In this document: positions 1-8,625 of the stretch, piece after piece
How positions within the stretch are numbered: position 1 is the stretch's first letter
Layout: every line of letters starts with the position of its first letter
Source: Paraburkholderia phenoliruptrix
GTDB lineage: Bacteria; Pseudomonadota; Gammaproteobacteria; Burkholderiales; Burkholderiaceae
Length of the DNA stretch: 64,000 nucleotides
NCBI RefSeq assembly: GCF_019511605.1
Contig: NZ_JAEUAV010000015.1
Location: 62,001 to 126,000, forward strand
Reading direction: 5' to 3'
Position numbers and translations under genes: made by a program
Notes under the pieces: generated by a model
What the model saw: only the letters and a program-made list of their open reading frames with translations
Told to the model about the DNA's origin: nothing
Databases searched by the model: none

Positions 1-2
1 GC

Positions 3-896
3 AAGCAGCGCGAGCAACCGGCCGCGAACCTGGGCTCCGGGGTAATCGTGAGTTCGGAAGGGTACATTCTAACGAACCAGCACGTTGTCGACGGTGCAGA
101 TCAGATCGAAATCGCCCTCGCCGACGGCCGCACCACGAATGCGAAGGTCATCGGCATCGATCCCGAAACGGATCTCGCCGTGCTGAAGGTCAACATGACG
201 AACCTGCCCACCATCACGCTCGGGCGCATGGAGCAGACGCGCGTAGGCGATGTGGTGCTGGCCATCGGCAATCCGTTCGGCGTGGGGCAGACGGTCACCA
301 TGGGTATCGTGAGCGCGCTCGGGCGCAATCACCTCGGCATCAACACCTTCGAAAACTTCATTCAGACTGACGCGGCGATCAATCCCGGCAACTCGGGCGG
401 CGCCCTCGTCGACGTGAACGGTAATCTGTTGGGTATCAACACAGCCATTTACTCGCGCTCGGGCGGCTCGCTCGGCATTGGCTTTGCGATTCCCGTGTCG
501 ACCGCGCGCAGCGTGCTGGAGAGCATCATCACCACCGGCTCGGTCACGCGCGGCTGGATCGGCGTGGAGCCGCAAGACGTCACGCCGGAGATTGCGGAGT
601 CGTTCGGACTCGACCAGAAGTCGGGGGCAATCGTGGCAGGCGTGCTCAAGAACGGCCCCGCCGACCGCGCAGGCATCAAGCCGGGCGACATTCTGATGAA
701 CGTGAACGGCCAGGAAATCACCGACACTACCCGCTTGCTGAATGTGATCGCACAGATCAAGCCGGGTACGGCCGCGAAGGTGCATCTGGTGCGCAAGAAC
801 CGCGAACTGGATGTGGACGTGATCATCGGCAAGCGGCCGCCGCCGCCGAAGCAGCCGGTCGAAGACAGCGACCAGCAGGACGACGAAGGCGGTTAA
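3..896 (+). CDS. S1C-family periplasmic serine protease (DegS/DegQ-like), 5' truncated by window edge
   Basis: Trypsin-like HtrA-family protease that degrades or senses misfolded envelope proteins. The reading frame is already open at base 3 and has no start here, so the N-terminus (signal or anchor) lies outside the window. The visible part begins just before the catalytic His (TNQHVV, codon at 81-83), followed by the Asp (ETDLAVLKV) and the Ser in GNSGG (codon at 393-395). A single PDZ domain follows (GWIGVEPQDV through PGTAAKVHLVRK) and then an acidic, proline-containing tail. One PDZ rather than two suits a DegS-like or short HtrA protein more than DegP. The gene ends 180 bp from tatC, which converges on it, with a strong hairpin between them. 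The family is clear; the exact subfamily is inferred. Confidence 0.93.
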   Translation, partial: KQREQPAANLGSGVIVSSEGYILTNQHVVDGADQIEIALADGRTTNAKVIGIDPETDLAVLKVNMTNLPTITLGRMEQTRVGDVVLAIGNPFGVGQTVTMGIVSALGRNHLGINTFENFIQTDAAINPGNSGGALVDVNGNLLGINTAIYSRSGGSLGIGFAIPVSTARSVLESIITTGSVTRGWIGVEPQDVTPEIAESFGLDQKSGAIVAGVLKNGPADRAGIKPGDILMNVNGQEITDTTRLLNVIAQIKPGTAAKVHLVRKNRELDVDVIIGKRPPPPKQPVEDSDQQDDEGG

Positions 897-990
897 GGCG
901 CGAGCCGCGCGGCGAACCCGGCGCTGCGTCGGCTGCCCCGTCGGCAGCCGAGCGGCGAAACGGTGGAGCAGTCGAACGCCGGCAGGCAAA

Positions 991-1027
991 CAAAAAGGGC
1001 AGTCCGTCGCGCGGACTGCCCTTTTTG
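991..1027. terminator. Bidirectional intrinsic terminator between htrA-like gene and tatC
   Basis: A perfect 16-bp stem (991-1006 with 1012-1027) encloses a 5-base loop. The outer arms are A-rich on the left and T-rich on the right, so the hairpin carries a U tract on either strand. It lies between the convergent protease gene and the end of the long minus-strand his-tat gene line and can end both transcripts. Confidence 0.9.
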
Positions 1028-1077
1028 TTCGCTGCTCGGTTAATCGAGGGACCTGATCGATACTCCGGGCTGCTTAA

Positions 1078-1857
1078 TCAGCCGGGCGGACTCGCGTCCT
1101 CGACTACAGCAGGCTGCTTGCCGACAATCAGCCGCGCCGCGATGATACCCGCCTCGTACAGCACGACGAGCGGAATGGCCAGGATCAGCTGCGAGAACAC
1201 GTCGGGCGGCGTAACGACAGCCGAAATCACGAACGCGCCGACAATCACGTACGGCCGCACTTCCTTGAGCTTCTTCAGCGTCACCACGTTCATGCGCACC
1301 AGCAGGACCACCACAATCGGCACTTCAAACGTCACGCCGAATGCAATAAACATGGTGAGCACGAAGCTCAGGTAATTGTCGATATCCGTCGTCATCTCCG
1401 CGCCGAGAGGCGCGTTGTAATGCGCCATCACGCGGAAAATGGTGGGAAACACGACAAAATACGCGAACGCCATGCCGCACAGGAACAGCGTGTAGCTGCT
1501 GCCGACCAGCGGCCCCACGAGCTTTTTCTCGTGCTGATAAAGACCCGGCGCGACGAACGCCCAAATCTGGTACAGCACGAAAGGCAACGCGATCACGAAG
1601 GCGACCAGCATGGTCACTTTCATCGGCACGAAGAACGAGCCGGTGACGTCGGTCACGATCATCTTGCCGTCTTTCGGCAGGTTGTTCATGAGCGGGCGCG
1701 CCAGCAGCCGGAAGATATCCGGCGCCCAGTACACCAGCCCGACAAACACCACGATGACGGCAAGGCCCGCGCGGATGATGCGGTCCCGCAATTCGACGAG
1801 GTGGGAAATGAAGGTCTCTTCAGTGCCTTCTTCCTGGCTATTCTGGGGGTCGCTCAC
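1078..1857 (-). CDS. tatC: Sec-independent protein translocase TatC
   Basis: Core receptor of the twin-arginine translocase; with TatB it recognises RR signal peptides of folded proteins at the inner membrane. The 259-residue protein has the N-terminal cytoplasmic stretch (FISHLVELRDRI) and six hydrophobic segments, the usual TatC plan and length. The start is GTG at 1857, with a GAGGG-type ribosome site upstream. It is the last gene of tatA-tatB-tatC and of the long minus-strand gene line, ending about 50 bp before a strong terminator. Two probable Tat substrates are encoded elsewhere in the window (MsrP and a pseudophosphatase-like lipoprotein). Confidence 0.97.
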   Translation of the reverse strand: MSDPQNSQEEGTEETFISHLVELRDRIIRAGLAVIVVFVGLVYWAPDIFRLLARPLMNNLPKDGKMIVTDVTGSFFVPMKVTMLVAFVIALPFVLYQIWAFVAPGLYQHEKKLVGPLVGSSYTLFLCGMAFAYFVVFPTIFRVMAHYNAPLGAEMTTDIDNYLSFVLTMFIAFGVTFEVPIVVVLLVRMNVVTLKKLKEVRPYVIVGAFVISAVVTPPDVFSQLILAIPLVVLYEAGIIAARLIVGKQPAVVEDASPPG

Positions 1858-1891
1858 ACCGGCCCTCGGTTAGAGATTGTCGTTCTGGTCA

Positions 1892-2413
1892 TCAGAAAAA
1901 CCGCGTCGGACGACGCATGCTGGCAGGCGTATGCCGCGCCACGCGCGCCGCGCCCGACTGCACGCGCGTGCGGCGCGTGGTGGCGCGCTTGTACCAGGTG
2001 GGCATGGCGGTTTGCTTGACGCGCCAGTTCTTGCGCCTTGTCGTCGCGGCGGGCGTGGTGCTGGTTGGCCACGAAGTGTTGCCGGCGTCTTCGATCGCGC
2101 CGCCCGCAATGCTGGGCGACACCGACGTGCCGCTGTTCCACGCGTCGTTCAACTCGGTTTCATGCTTGCGCAGGTTTTCCTGGACGGCGGTTTCTACATT
2201 GCTCGCCGCCGTCTCGAACTCGGTTTTCATGCGACGCAATTCGTCTAGCTCTATTTCCCGCGTGACTTCCGCCTTCACGTCGTTGATGTAGCGCTGCGCG
2301 CGTCCAAACAGCGCGCCGGCCGTGCGGGCGACGCGCGGCAGCCGCTCAGGGCCGAGCACGACCAGAGCGACGACGCCGATCAGCGCCATCTTGGTTAGAC
2401 CGAGGTCCAGCAT
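1892..2413 (-). CDS. tatB: Sec-independent protein translocase TatB
   Basis: TatB partners TatC in the substrate receptor complex. The start MLDLGLTKMALIGVVALVV is the single N-terminal membrane helix, followed by the conserved LGPERLP hinge and an amphipathic helix (RVARTAGALFGRAQRYINDV). The remainder, about 100 residues, is a polar, low-complexity cytoplasmic tail typical of betaproteobacterial TatB. At 173 residues it is of normal length. It lies 39 bp after tatA and 34 bp before tatC. Confidence 0.95.
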   Translation of the reverse strand: MLDLGLTKMALIGVVALVVLGPERLPRVARTAGALFGRAQRYINDVKAEVTREIELDELRRMKTEFETAASNVETAVQENLRKHETELNDAWNSGTSVSPSIAGGAIEDAGNTSWPTSTTPAATTRRKNWRVKQTAMPTWYKRATTRRTRVQSGAARVARHTPASMRRPTRFF

Positions 2414-2452
2414 GGAGGGGAATGTCCGTCAGTAACGCGGTTGGCCCGCGGC

Positions 2453-2692
2453 TTAGCGGTAGTCGCCCGAACGCGGGGTCTTTTCCTTGGCTTCCACATC
2501 CACCGCGCCGTTGCGCGGCAGTTCACGCTGCTGCGCGTCCGCCGACGGGGTTTCGTTTTCCCGCATGCCTTCCTTGAAGCCCTTCACGGCGCCACCCAGA
2601 TCCCCGCCGATGTTGCGCAGCTTCTTCGTGCCGAACACGAGCGCCACGATCAGCAACACGATCAACCAATGCCAAATGCTCAATGAACCCAT
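2453..2692 (-). CDS. tatA: Sec-independent protein translocase TatA
   Basis: Pore-forming subunit of the Tat system. The sequence MGSLSIWHWLIVLLIVALV is the membrane helix, then FGTKKLRNIGGDLGGAVKGF is the hinge and amphipathic helix that define TatA; a short acidic/basic tail ends the 79-residue protein. An in-frame start eight codons upstream is possible, but the ATG at 2692 is preceded by AAGGAG at good spacing and gives the canonical N-terminus. First of the three tat genes. Confidence 0.95.
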   Translation of the reverse strand: MGSLSIWHWLIVLLIVALVFGTKKLRNIGGDLGGAVKGFKEGMRENETPSADAQQRELPRNGAVDVEAKEKTPRSGDYR

Positions 2693-2954
2693 GACTACTC
2701 TCCTTGACCCCGACACCGCACAGGGTGCGGCAAAAATTCGTCAGCCTTGCGGCCTGAATGGAAGCGCACGCGCCTCAGCTATACCTTACAGCAGCATTGC
2801 GACCCTTGCCGATTTGCTGCACTTGCCGCCGAACCGCGATGATCCGGCGCGTATTGTGAACAGACAATCGCGTCGCCAAAATTACAGTCCCGCAAAAATA
2901 ATGCATGCCCGACCGACGACGGCCGGCACTGCCGGCTCGCGCGCGCCTGCCGCG

Positions 2955-3320
2955 TCAGCCCATGCGCTGCCAGGGGCGCGGCCCGGCGAGAATGTGCGCG
3001 TGCAGGTGATACACCTCTTGCCCGCCGCCCGGACCGGTATTGATGACCGTGCGGAAGCCGGTTTCACCACCGGTGTACGCCACGCCCAATTGGTCGGCCA
3101 GACGCGCAACCAAAACAAGCATTCTACCAAGCAGCGGCGCATCGCTTTCGCTGCAATCGCTCAGGGTTGCGATGTGTTTGCGCGGAATGACGAGCACATG
3201 AGTTTCGGCCGCCGGACGGATGTCGCGGAACGCAAGAAACTCTTCGTCTTCATGTACTTTGGTGGAGGGAATCTCGCCGGCGGCGATCTTGCAGAAGAGG
3301 CAATTCGGGTCGTGACTCAT
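2955..3320 (-). CDS. hinT: HIT-family purine nucleoside phosphoramidase (HinT-like)
   Basis: Histidine-triad hydrolase acting on adenosine phosphoramidates and acyl-adenylates in the cytoplasm. The 121-residue protein opens with the conserved CLFCKIAAGEIPS and ends with the HIT motif HLHAHI (H105, H107, H109), in which H107 is the expected nucleophile. Its size matches the family. It sits between the DUF4870-like gene and tatA; a 260-bp gap before tatA leaves room for a separate promoter, though none is obvious. Confidence 0.93.
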   Translation of the reverse strand: MSHDPNCLFCKIAAGEIPSTKVHEDEEFLAFRDIRPAAETHVLVIPRKHIATLSDCSESDAPLLGRMLVLVARLADQLGVAYTGGETGFRTVINTGPGGGQEVYHLHAHILAGPRPWQRMG

Positions 3321-3411
3321 CGCATTCCTGAAGCGGTATGGCTAAAGCGCAAGACGTGATCTCGAACGACGCGGCGAACCGCGTCGCCGTCCGGCTAAAC
3401 ATCGGACGAAT

Positions 3412-3807
3412 TCAGTACCACGCCCGCGGATTGACAAGCGGCTTGTTATCGTACAGATACAGCCAGCCTTTGATAATACGGTACAACATCCAGATGCTGA
3501 CGGCCCACAGCAGCGGAATGCCGATCACGACGAAGATCAGCAGCCCGCCAATCGCATAGCCCAGAAGCCCGATCCAGAACGTGCGGATCTGCCACTCGAA
3601 GTGCGGTTCATACGGCGTGCCCGCCGCGTCGCCGCGCTTCACATAATTGATGATGATCGCGATCAGAATGGTCAGCCCGCCCGTCAGCCAGTGGACCGCA
3701 TACAGCGCGTACAGCACATGCGTGAGCGTGCGCAGGCTGCGTTCCCGCTCCGGCTCGATAGTGTGGCGGTAAGCCGGTGCCGGGTAACTCTCGTGCGACT
3801 GTTCCAT
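3412..3807 (-). CDS. DUF4870-like integral membrane protein
   Basis: 131-residue protein of unknown function. After a polar N-terminus it has hydrophobic segments near residues 30-52 and 75-110 (including LLIFVVIGIPLLWAVSIWML), then YRIIKGWLYLYDNKPLVNP. This pattern (membrane helices followed by R-x-x-x-G-x-x-x-L) resembles the DUF4870/YIP-like small membrane proteins. It lies between hisE and hinT in the same orientation, as is usual for these genes in Burkholderiaceae; nothing ties it to histidine synthesis. Confidence 0.8.
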   Translation of the reverse strand: MEQSHESYPAPAYRHTIEPERERSLRTLTHVLYALYAVHWLTGGLTILIAIIINYVKRGDAAGTPYEPHFEWQIRTFWIGLLGYAIGGLLIFVVIGIPLLWAVSIWMLYRIIKGWLYLYDNKPLVNPRAWY

Positions 3808-3930
3808 TGCTGCGTCCTCCCGAAGTGGGTTGTGCGGATGCGTTCACTGCAATGTGGGTACCGGCGCTCACCACTTCAAGGCGGTGCGGCAAATACTAAC
3901 GCCAGCGCACCGGACGAGCACACAGCGCGC

Positions 3931-4323
3931 TCAGTCGCCGTTCTGCTCGCGCTCGCGGCTCTTGCGCAGCGCCTTTTCCTCGATGCCCGACATGCCTTCG
4001 CGGCGCTCCAGCTCGGCGAGCACGTCGGCCGGGCTCAGCTCGTAATGTGACAGCATCACGAGACAATGGAACCATAGGTCCGCGACTTCGCCCACTAGCG
4101 CGCGGGTCTCGCCGCCGTGGCGCGTGTCCTTGGCCGCCAGTACCACTTCGGTGGCCTCTTCGCCGATTTTCTTGAGCACCGCGTCGTCGCCCTTGTGGAA
4201 AAGGCGCGACACATACGACACGTCCGGGTCGCCGCCCTTGCGGCTGTCGATGATCGCCGCGAGGCGCATCAGCGTGTCGGTCGTCGTGGGCGCGGCGGAT
4301 GCGGCTTGAGTGGTTTGCGTCAT
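3931..4323 (-). CDS. hisE: Phosphoribosyl-ATP pyrophosphatase HisE
   Basis: Second step of histidine synthesis: removes PPi from PR-ATP. The 130-residue protein has the MazG-like four-helix fold signature (KKIGEEATEVVLAAK and EVADLWFHCLVML), with the acidic residues that bind Mg2+. The ATG at 4323 overlaps the hisI stop in an ATGA junction, which decides the start against a longer open frame upstream. The first 18 residues form a Thr/Ala-rich leader. HisE and HisI are separate proteins here, unlike the fused enterobacterial HisIE. Confidence 0.96.
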   Translation of the reverse strand: MTQTTQAASAAPTTTDTLMRLAAIIDSRKGGDPDVSYVSRLFHKGDDAVLKKIGEEATEVVLAAKDTRHGGETRALVGEVADLWFHCLVMLSHYELSPADVLAELERREGMSGIEEKALRKSREREQNGD

Positions 4324-4730
4324 TTGTAGATGTGTTCGGGGTCTTTCAGCACCGGATCGACGGCGACCCAGTCGCCGTCGTCCGCGGTGCCTTCGAATTT
4401 CTGGAAAAAGCACGAGTGGCGGCCGGTGTGGCACGCAATGCCGGACACCTGCTCCACTTTCAGCAACACGACGTCTTCGTCGCAATCGAGCCGCACTTCA
4501 TGCACATGCTGTACGTGGCCCGATTCCTCGCCCTTGAACCACAGGCGCTGACGCGAGCGCGAGAAATACACTGCGCGGCCCAGTTCGATGGTTTTCGCCA
4601 ATGCCTCGCGGTTCATCCACGCGAACATCAGCACGTCGTTGGTCGACGCTTCCTGCGCGATGACCGGCACGAGGCCGTTCGCGTCCCACTTCACTTTGTC
4701 GAGCCAATTGACTGCCGTAGGATTCACCAC
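4320..4730 (-). CDS. hisI: Phosphoribosyl-AMP cyclohydrolase HisI
   Basis: Third step of histidine synthesis, opening the adenine ring of PR-AMP. The 136-residue protein carries the WFKGEESGH loop, the acidic metal site LDCDED and the zinc cysteines C83, C100 and C107 (SGIACHTGRHSCFF). Translation begins at one of two adjacent GTG codons (4730 or 4727), directly after the hisF stop. The stop codon overlaps the start of hisE by four bases, implying translational coupling. Confidence 0.96.
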   Translation of the reverse strand: MVNPTAVNWLDKVKWDANGLVPVIAQEASTNDVLMFAWMNREALAKTIELGRAVYFSRSRQRLWFKGEESGHVQHVHEVRLDCDEDVVLLKVEQVSGIACHTGRHSCFFQKFEGTADDGDWVAVDPVLKDPEHIYK

Positions 4731-4731
4731 G

Positions 4732-5505
4732 TCACAACCTCACCGAAATGCCCTGCTCTGCCATGAAACGCTTGGCCTCGCCGACCGTGTGTTCGCCGTA
4801 GTGAAAGATGCTGGCGGCAAGCACGGCGTCTGCATGGCCGCTCTTGATGCCGTCCGCGAGGTGCTGCAGATTGCCGACGCCGCCGGAGGCGATGACGGGA
4901 ACCGGCACGGCGTCGGACACCGCGCGCGTGAGCGCGAGGTCGAAACCGCTTTTGGTGCCGTCGCGGTCCATGCTGGTCAGGAGAATTTCACCGGCGCCGA
5001 GTTCGGCCATCTTGCGCGCCCATTCGACGGCCTCGAGGCCGGTCGCCTTGCGCCCGCCATGCGTGAACACTTCCCAGCGCGGCGGCTCGCCTTCTGCGGA
5101 CACGCGCTTCGCGTCGATCGCGACGACGATGCATTGCGAGCCGTATTTGTCGGTGGCGTCTTTCACCAGTTGCGGATTGGCGACCGCCGACGAGTTCATG
5201 CTGATCTTGTCCGCGCCGGCATTGAGCAGGCGCCGCACGTCTTCGACGGCGCGCACGCCGCCGCCGACCGTCAACGGAATGAAGACCTGCGAGGCCACCG
5301 CTTCGATGATCGGCAGGATCAGATCGCGCTGGTCGGAAGTGGCGGTAATGTCGAGGAAGGTGAGTTCGTCCGCGCCCTGATCGTCGTAACGGCGCGCGAT
5401 TTCGACGGGGTCGCCCGCGTCGCGCAACTCGACGAAATTGACGCCCTTGACCACGCGGCCGGCGGTAACGTCGAGACAGGGGATGATGCGTTTAGCTAGA
5501 GCCAT
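4732..5505 (-). CDS. hisF: Imidazole glycerol phosphate synthase cyclase subunit HisF
   Basis: TIM-barrel subunit that takes ammonia from HisH and closes the imidazole ring, yielding IGP and AICAR. At 257 residues it has normal length. Visible signatures are IIPCLDVTAGRVVKG (catalytic Asp12), PLTVGGGVR, CIVVAIDAKR (second catalytic Asp) and PVIASGGVG (phosphate site). The spacing to hisI is one base. HisA, its half-barrel homologue, lies upstream across a 193-bp gap. Confidence 0.98.
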   Translation of the reverse strand: MALAKRIIPCLDVTAGRVVKGVNFVELRDAGDPVEIARRYDDQGADELTFLDITATSDQRDLILPIIEAVASQVFIPLTVGGGVRAVEDVRRLLNAGADKISMNSSAVANPQLVKDATDKYGSQCIVVAIDAKRVSAEGEPPRWEVFTHGGRKATGLEAVEWARKMAELGAGEILLTSMDRDGTKSGFDLALTRAVSDAVPVPVIASGGVGNLQHLADGIKSGHADAVLAASIFHYGEHTVGEAKRFMAEQGISVRL

Positions 5506-5698
5506 GATCTTGCAATTCAGCCAATACCGCTGATGAGGCCGCTCGCTTCAGGTGCAGGCGAGCGGTGATGTGCCGGGTGGCGAGCCGCGTGGCGGCGGGC
5601 GGCTGCGACGCTTCGCGGGCAGACGCGGCTCAGTTGCCGCCGCCCGCTGTGCCGCCAATCGCGCAGCCTGCGAACAGGCGGGATGCGCGCTTCTCGCG

Positions 5699-6451
5699 TC
5701 AGGCGTCGTCCGATTCGCGCAGCCGGTCCGCCAGAGTCTGCGCCGCTGCGAAGTCCAGGTCGCCCGAATAAATGGCCCGGCCGCAAATCACGCCTTCAAT
5801 GCCCTCGTCCTCGACTTCGCACAGCGACTCGATGTCCGTCAGATTCGACAGGCCGCCGCTTGCGATCACCGGAATCTTCACGGCGCGCGCGAGGCGCACT
5901 GTCGCCTCGATATTGATGCCCTGGAGCATGCCGTCGCGGCCGATGTCGGTGTAAATGATCGACTCGCAGCCGTAGTCCTCGAACTTGCGCGCGAGATCCG
6001 CCACTTCGTGGCCGGTCAGCTTGCTCCAACCGTCGGTTGCGACCTTGCCGTCCTTCGCATCCAGCCCAACGATGATATGGCCGCCGAATGCCGTGCACGC
6101 GTCCTGCAGAAAGCCCGGATTTTTCACTGCCGCCGTGCCGATGATCACATATTCGAGACCGTCGTCGAGATAGCGCTCGATCGTGTTCAGGTCGCGGATG
6201 CCGCCGCCAAGCTGCACGGGAATCTCGCCGCCCACTTCCTCGATAATCGCGCGAATCGCGTCTTCATTCCTCGGCTTGCCGGCGAACGCGCCGTTAAGGT
6301 CGACGAGGTGCAGACGACGCGCGCCGCGTTCGACCCAGTGTCGGGCCATCGCCGCCGGTTCCTCGGAGAATATCGTCGCCTGGTCCATATCGCCCTGTTT
6401 GAGGCGTACACACTGACCATCTTTCAGGTCGATGGCGGGGATCAGCAGCAT
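5699..6451 (-). CDS. hisA: Phosphoribosylformimino-5-aminoimidazole carboxamide ribotide isomerase HisA
   Basis: Isomerises ProFAR to PRFAR in histidine synthesis. 250 residues, a (beta/alpha)8 barrel related to HisF. The N-terminus MLLIPAIDLKDGQCVRL holds catalytic Asp8, and IYTDIGRDGM holds the second acid. IPVQLGGGIRD and IPVIASGGLSN are the two phosphate-binding loops. The gaps to hisF (193 bp) and from hisH (214 bp) are wider than elsewhere in the cluster and show no recognisable gene. Confidence 0.98.
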   Translation of the reverse strand: MLLIPAIDLKDGQCVRLKQGDMDQATIFSEEPAAMARHWVERGARRLHLVDLNGAFAGKPRNEDAIRAIIEEVGGEIPVQLGGGIRDLNTIERYLDDGLEYVIIGTAAVKNPGFLQDACTAFGGHIIVGLDAKDGKVATDGWSKLTGHEVADLARKFEDYGCESIIYTDIGRDGMLQGINIEATVRLARAVKIPVIASGGLSNLTDIESLCEVEDEGIEGVICGRAIYSGDLDFAAAQTLADRLRESDDA

Positions 6452-6665
6452 AGCAATCGGGTGTTGTCTGGGAAGGGGTTGAAGGTCGGCGACGGCGGCT
6501 GGTCGGCCAGCCCGCCAGAACGCCGTCCCGCTAGTTTAGTACAACTCTTTCGACGCCCTTGCGCACAGGCGGCGCAAGGCACGATCGGGGTGCCGCGGCT
6601 GCGGCGCGCGGCGAGGGCCCCGCACGAGGCCGGACAGCGCGCGGCGGCAGACGGAATAAAGGTGC

Positions 6666-7307
6666 TCACGGGTTCCAGTGCACGAAGTTGCGATACACGC
6701 GCAGTCCCGCTTCGGCGCTTTTTTCCGGGTGAAATTGGGTGGCGAAGATGTTATCCCGCGCCACCGCCGAGGTAAAGGGCACGCCGTACACCGTCTCGCC
6801 GGACGTATGCGCTGCATTGTCCGGCACCACGTAGTAGCTATGCACGAAGTAGAAGAACGCGTTGTCCGCCACGCCGTCCCACAGTGGATGCGGCTTCGCC
6901 TGACGCACGCGGTTCCAGCCCATTTGCGGCACCTTGAAGCGCGAGCCGTCGTCCTGCACCCGGCCTTCCAGATCGAAACGCAGCACCTTGCCCGGCAGAA
7001 GGCCCAAGCCCGGCGTGTCGCCTTCCGCGCTCCAGTCGAACAGCATCTGCTCGCCGACGCACACGCCCATTAGCGGCTTCGTGCGCGACGCTTCCACCAC
7101 GGCTTCCTGCAAGCCCGATTCGGCGAGACTGCGCATGCAGTCGGGCATCGCGCCCTGGCCGGGCAGCACCACACGGTCGGCCGCGCGAATCTCTTCCGGC
7201 TGGTCGACGATCGCCACGTCCGCTTCCGGCGCGGCCTTGCGCAGCGCCTGCGCCACCGAGCGCAGGTTGCCCATGCCGTAATCCACAATCGCTATCGAAG
7301 TTTTCAT
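6666..7307 (-). CDS. hisH: Imidazole glycerol phosphate synthase glutaminase subunit HisH
   Basis: Class I glutamine amidotransferase that supplies ammonia to HisF. 213 residues. The nucleophile is C83 in GVCVGEQMLF and the His/Glu pair is in ATQFHPEKS. The oxyanion/dimer strand motif VLPGQGAMPD is present. The start overlaps the marC stop by four bases, so hisH is translationally coupled to a gene without a known role in histidine synthesis. Confidence 0.98.
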   Translation of the reverse strand: MKTSIAIVDYGMGNLRSVAQALRKAAPEADVAIVDQPEEIRAADRVVLPGQGAMPDCMRSLAESGLQEAVVEASRTKPLMGVCVGEQMLFDWSAEGDTPGLGLLPGKVLRFDLEGRVQDDGSRFKVPQMGWNRVRQAKPHPLWDGVADNAFFYFVHSYYVVPDNAAHTSGETVYGVPFTSAVARDNIFATQFHPEKSAEAGLRVYRNFVHWNP

Positions 7308-7924
7308 TTCAAGTTAGGCAGCAAAGCCTTCAATCCGTCGACGATGAACTCCACCGCCAGCGCCGACAACATCAAACCCATCAGCCGCGTGCCGATGTTG
7401 ATACCGGTGCGACCCACCCAGCGGGCAATCGGTTCGGCAAGACGCAGCGAAAAAAAGCAGATCGCCGCCAGCACGGCGCCGATCAGGATCAGACCAAGCC
7501 GGTCGTACCAGTGCGGCGAGTTCGCCGCATAGACAATCGTGGTGCTGATCGCGCCGGGGCCGGTCAACAGCGGAATGGCAAGCGGCACCACGGCGATGTT
7601 GTCCTTCTGCTCGGCCTCGTCGCGTTCTTCGGGCGTCGAACGACTGTTGCCGATCTGCGCATTCAGCATGTTGATTGCCATCAGCAACATGATGATTCCG
7701 CCGCCCACTTCAAGCGAGCCCACCGAAATGCCAAAGAAGCTGATGATCTGCTGTCCCAGCAACGTGGTCACCGAAATCACGCAGAACACGGAAATAGCCG
7801 CGATCCGGATCGTTCTTCGCCGTTCGGCGTCGCCCTGCAGCGCCGTCAGACTCATGAAGAACGGAATCGCGCCGATCGGGTTGATCAGCGCGAGCAGCGA
7901 AATAAACGACTTCAGAATATCCAT
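7304..7924 (-). CDS. marC: MarC-family integral membrane protein
   Basis: 206-residue MarC/UPF0056 protein with about six hydrophobic segments. Family signatures are LLALINPIGAIPFF near the N-terminus, the central polar loop rich in Glu/Asp, and VPLAIPLLTGPGAIST. The function of the family is not settled; the old link to multiple antibiotic resistance in E. coli was not upheld. The gene is inserted between hisB and hisH and overlaps hisH by four bases, so it is co-expressed with the pathway. The same insertion is usual in Burkholderia-type his clusters. Confidence 0.93.
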   Translation of the reverse strand: MDILKSFISLLALINPIGAIPFFMSLTALQGDAERRRTIRIAAISVFCVISVTTLLGQQIISFFGISVGSLEVGGGIIMLLMAINMLNAQIGNSRSTPEERDEAEQKDNIAVVPLAIPLLTGPGAISTTIVYAANSPHWYDRLGLILIGAVLAAICFFSLRLAEPIARWVGRTGINIGTRLMGLMLSALAVEFIVDGLKALLPNLK

Positions 7925-7974
7925 TGAACATCGGGCGCGCGTGCAGCGCGTCGCGGTCCGGGTAAATAAGTCGC

Positions 7975-8562
7975 TTAGAGGCTGCCCTTGGTCGACGGAA
8001 TCTGCCCCGCCGCGCGTTCGTCCAGTTCCACCGCCATGCGCAGCGCGCGGCCGAAAGCCTTGAACACCGTTTCCAGCTGATGGTGAGCGTTGATACCGCG
8101 CAAGTTGTCGATATGCAGCGTCACGCCCGCATGGTTCACGAAGCCGCGGAAGAATTCGATAGACAGGTCGACGTCGAACGTGCCGATGCGCGCGCGCGTG
8201 AACGGCACATGGAACTCCAGGCCCGGACGGCCCGAGAAGTCGATCACGACACGCGACAGCGCCTCGTCGAGCGGCACGTACGAATGGCCGTAGCGGCGAA
8301 TGCCCTTGCGCTCGCCGATTGCCTTGGCGACCGCCTGGCCGAGCGTAATGCCGGTGTCCTCGACCGTATGGTGGTCGTCGATATGCAGGTCGCCATGCGC
8401 TTCAATGTCGAGGTCGAACAGGCCATGCCGCGCGATCTGGTCGAGCATGTGGTCCAGAAACGGCACGCCGGTGGCCAGCTTCTGCTGACCGGTGCCGTCC
8501 AGATTGATCTTGACACGGATCTGCGTTTCGCTGGTATTGCGAACGACTTCCGCAAGGCGCAT
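7975..8562 (-). CDS. hisB: Imidazoleglycerol-phosphate dehydratase HisB (monofunctional)
   Basis: Dehydrates IGP to imidazole acetol phosphate. The 195-residue protein is the dehydratase alone, without the N-terminal histidinol phosphatase domain of enterobacteria, so histidinol-phosphate phosphatase must be encoded elsewhere. The two Mn-binding motifs are visible: DDHHTVEDTGI and, near the C-terminus, AHHQLETVFKAFGRAL. The GLFDLDIEAHGDLHID strand precedes the first. Confidence 0.97.
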   Translation of the reverse strand: MRLAEVVRNTSETQIRVKINLDGTGQQKLATGVPFLDHMLDQIARHGLFDLDIEAHGDLHIDDHHTVEDTGITLGQAVAKAIGERKGIRRYGHSYVPLDEALSRVVIDFSGRPGLEFHVPFTRARIGTFDVDLSIEFFRGFVNHAGVTLHIDNLRGINAHHQLETVFKAFGRALRMAVELDERAAGQIPSTKGSL

Positions 8563-8625
8563 GGTAATTCCTCGAATCGAGCTAGAAAGCGATAGTAGTG
8601 TGGGTGGGAAGCGGCACGCCGCCGC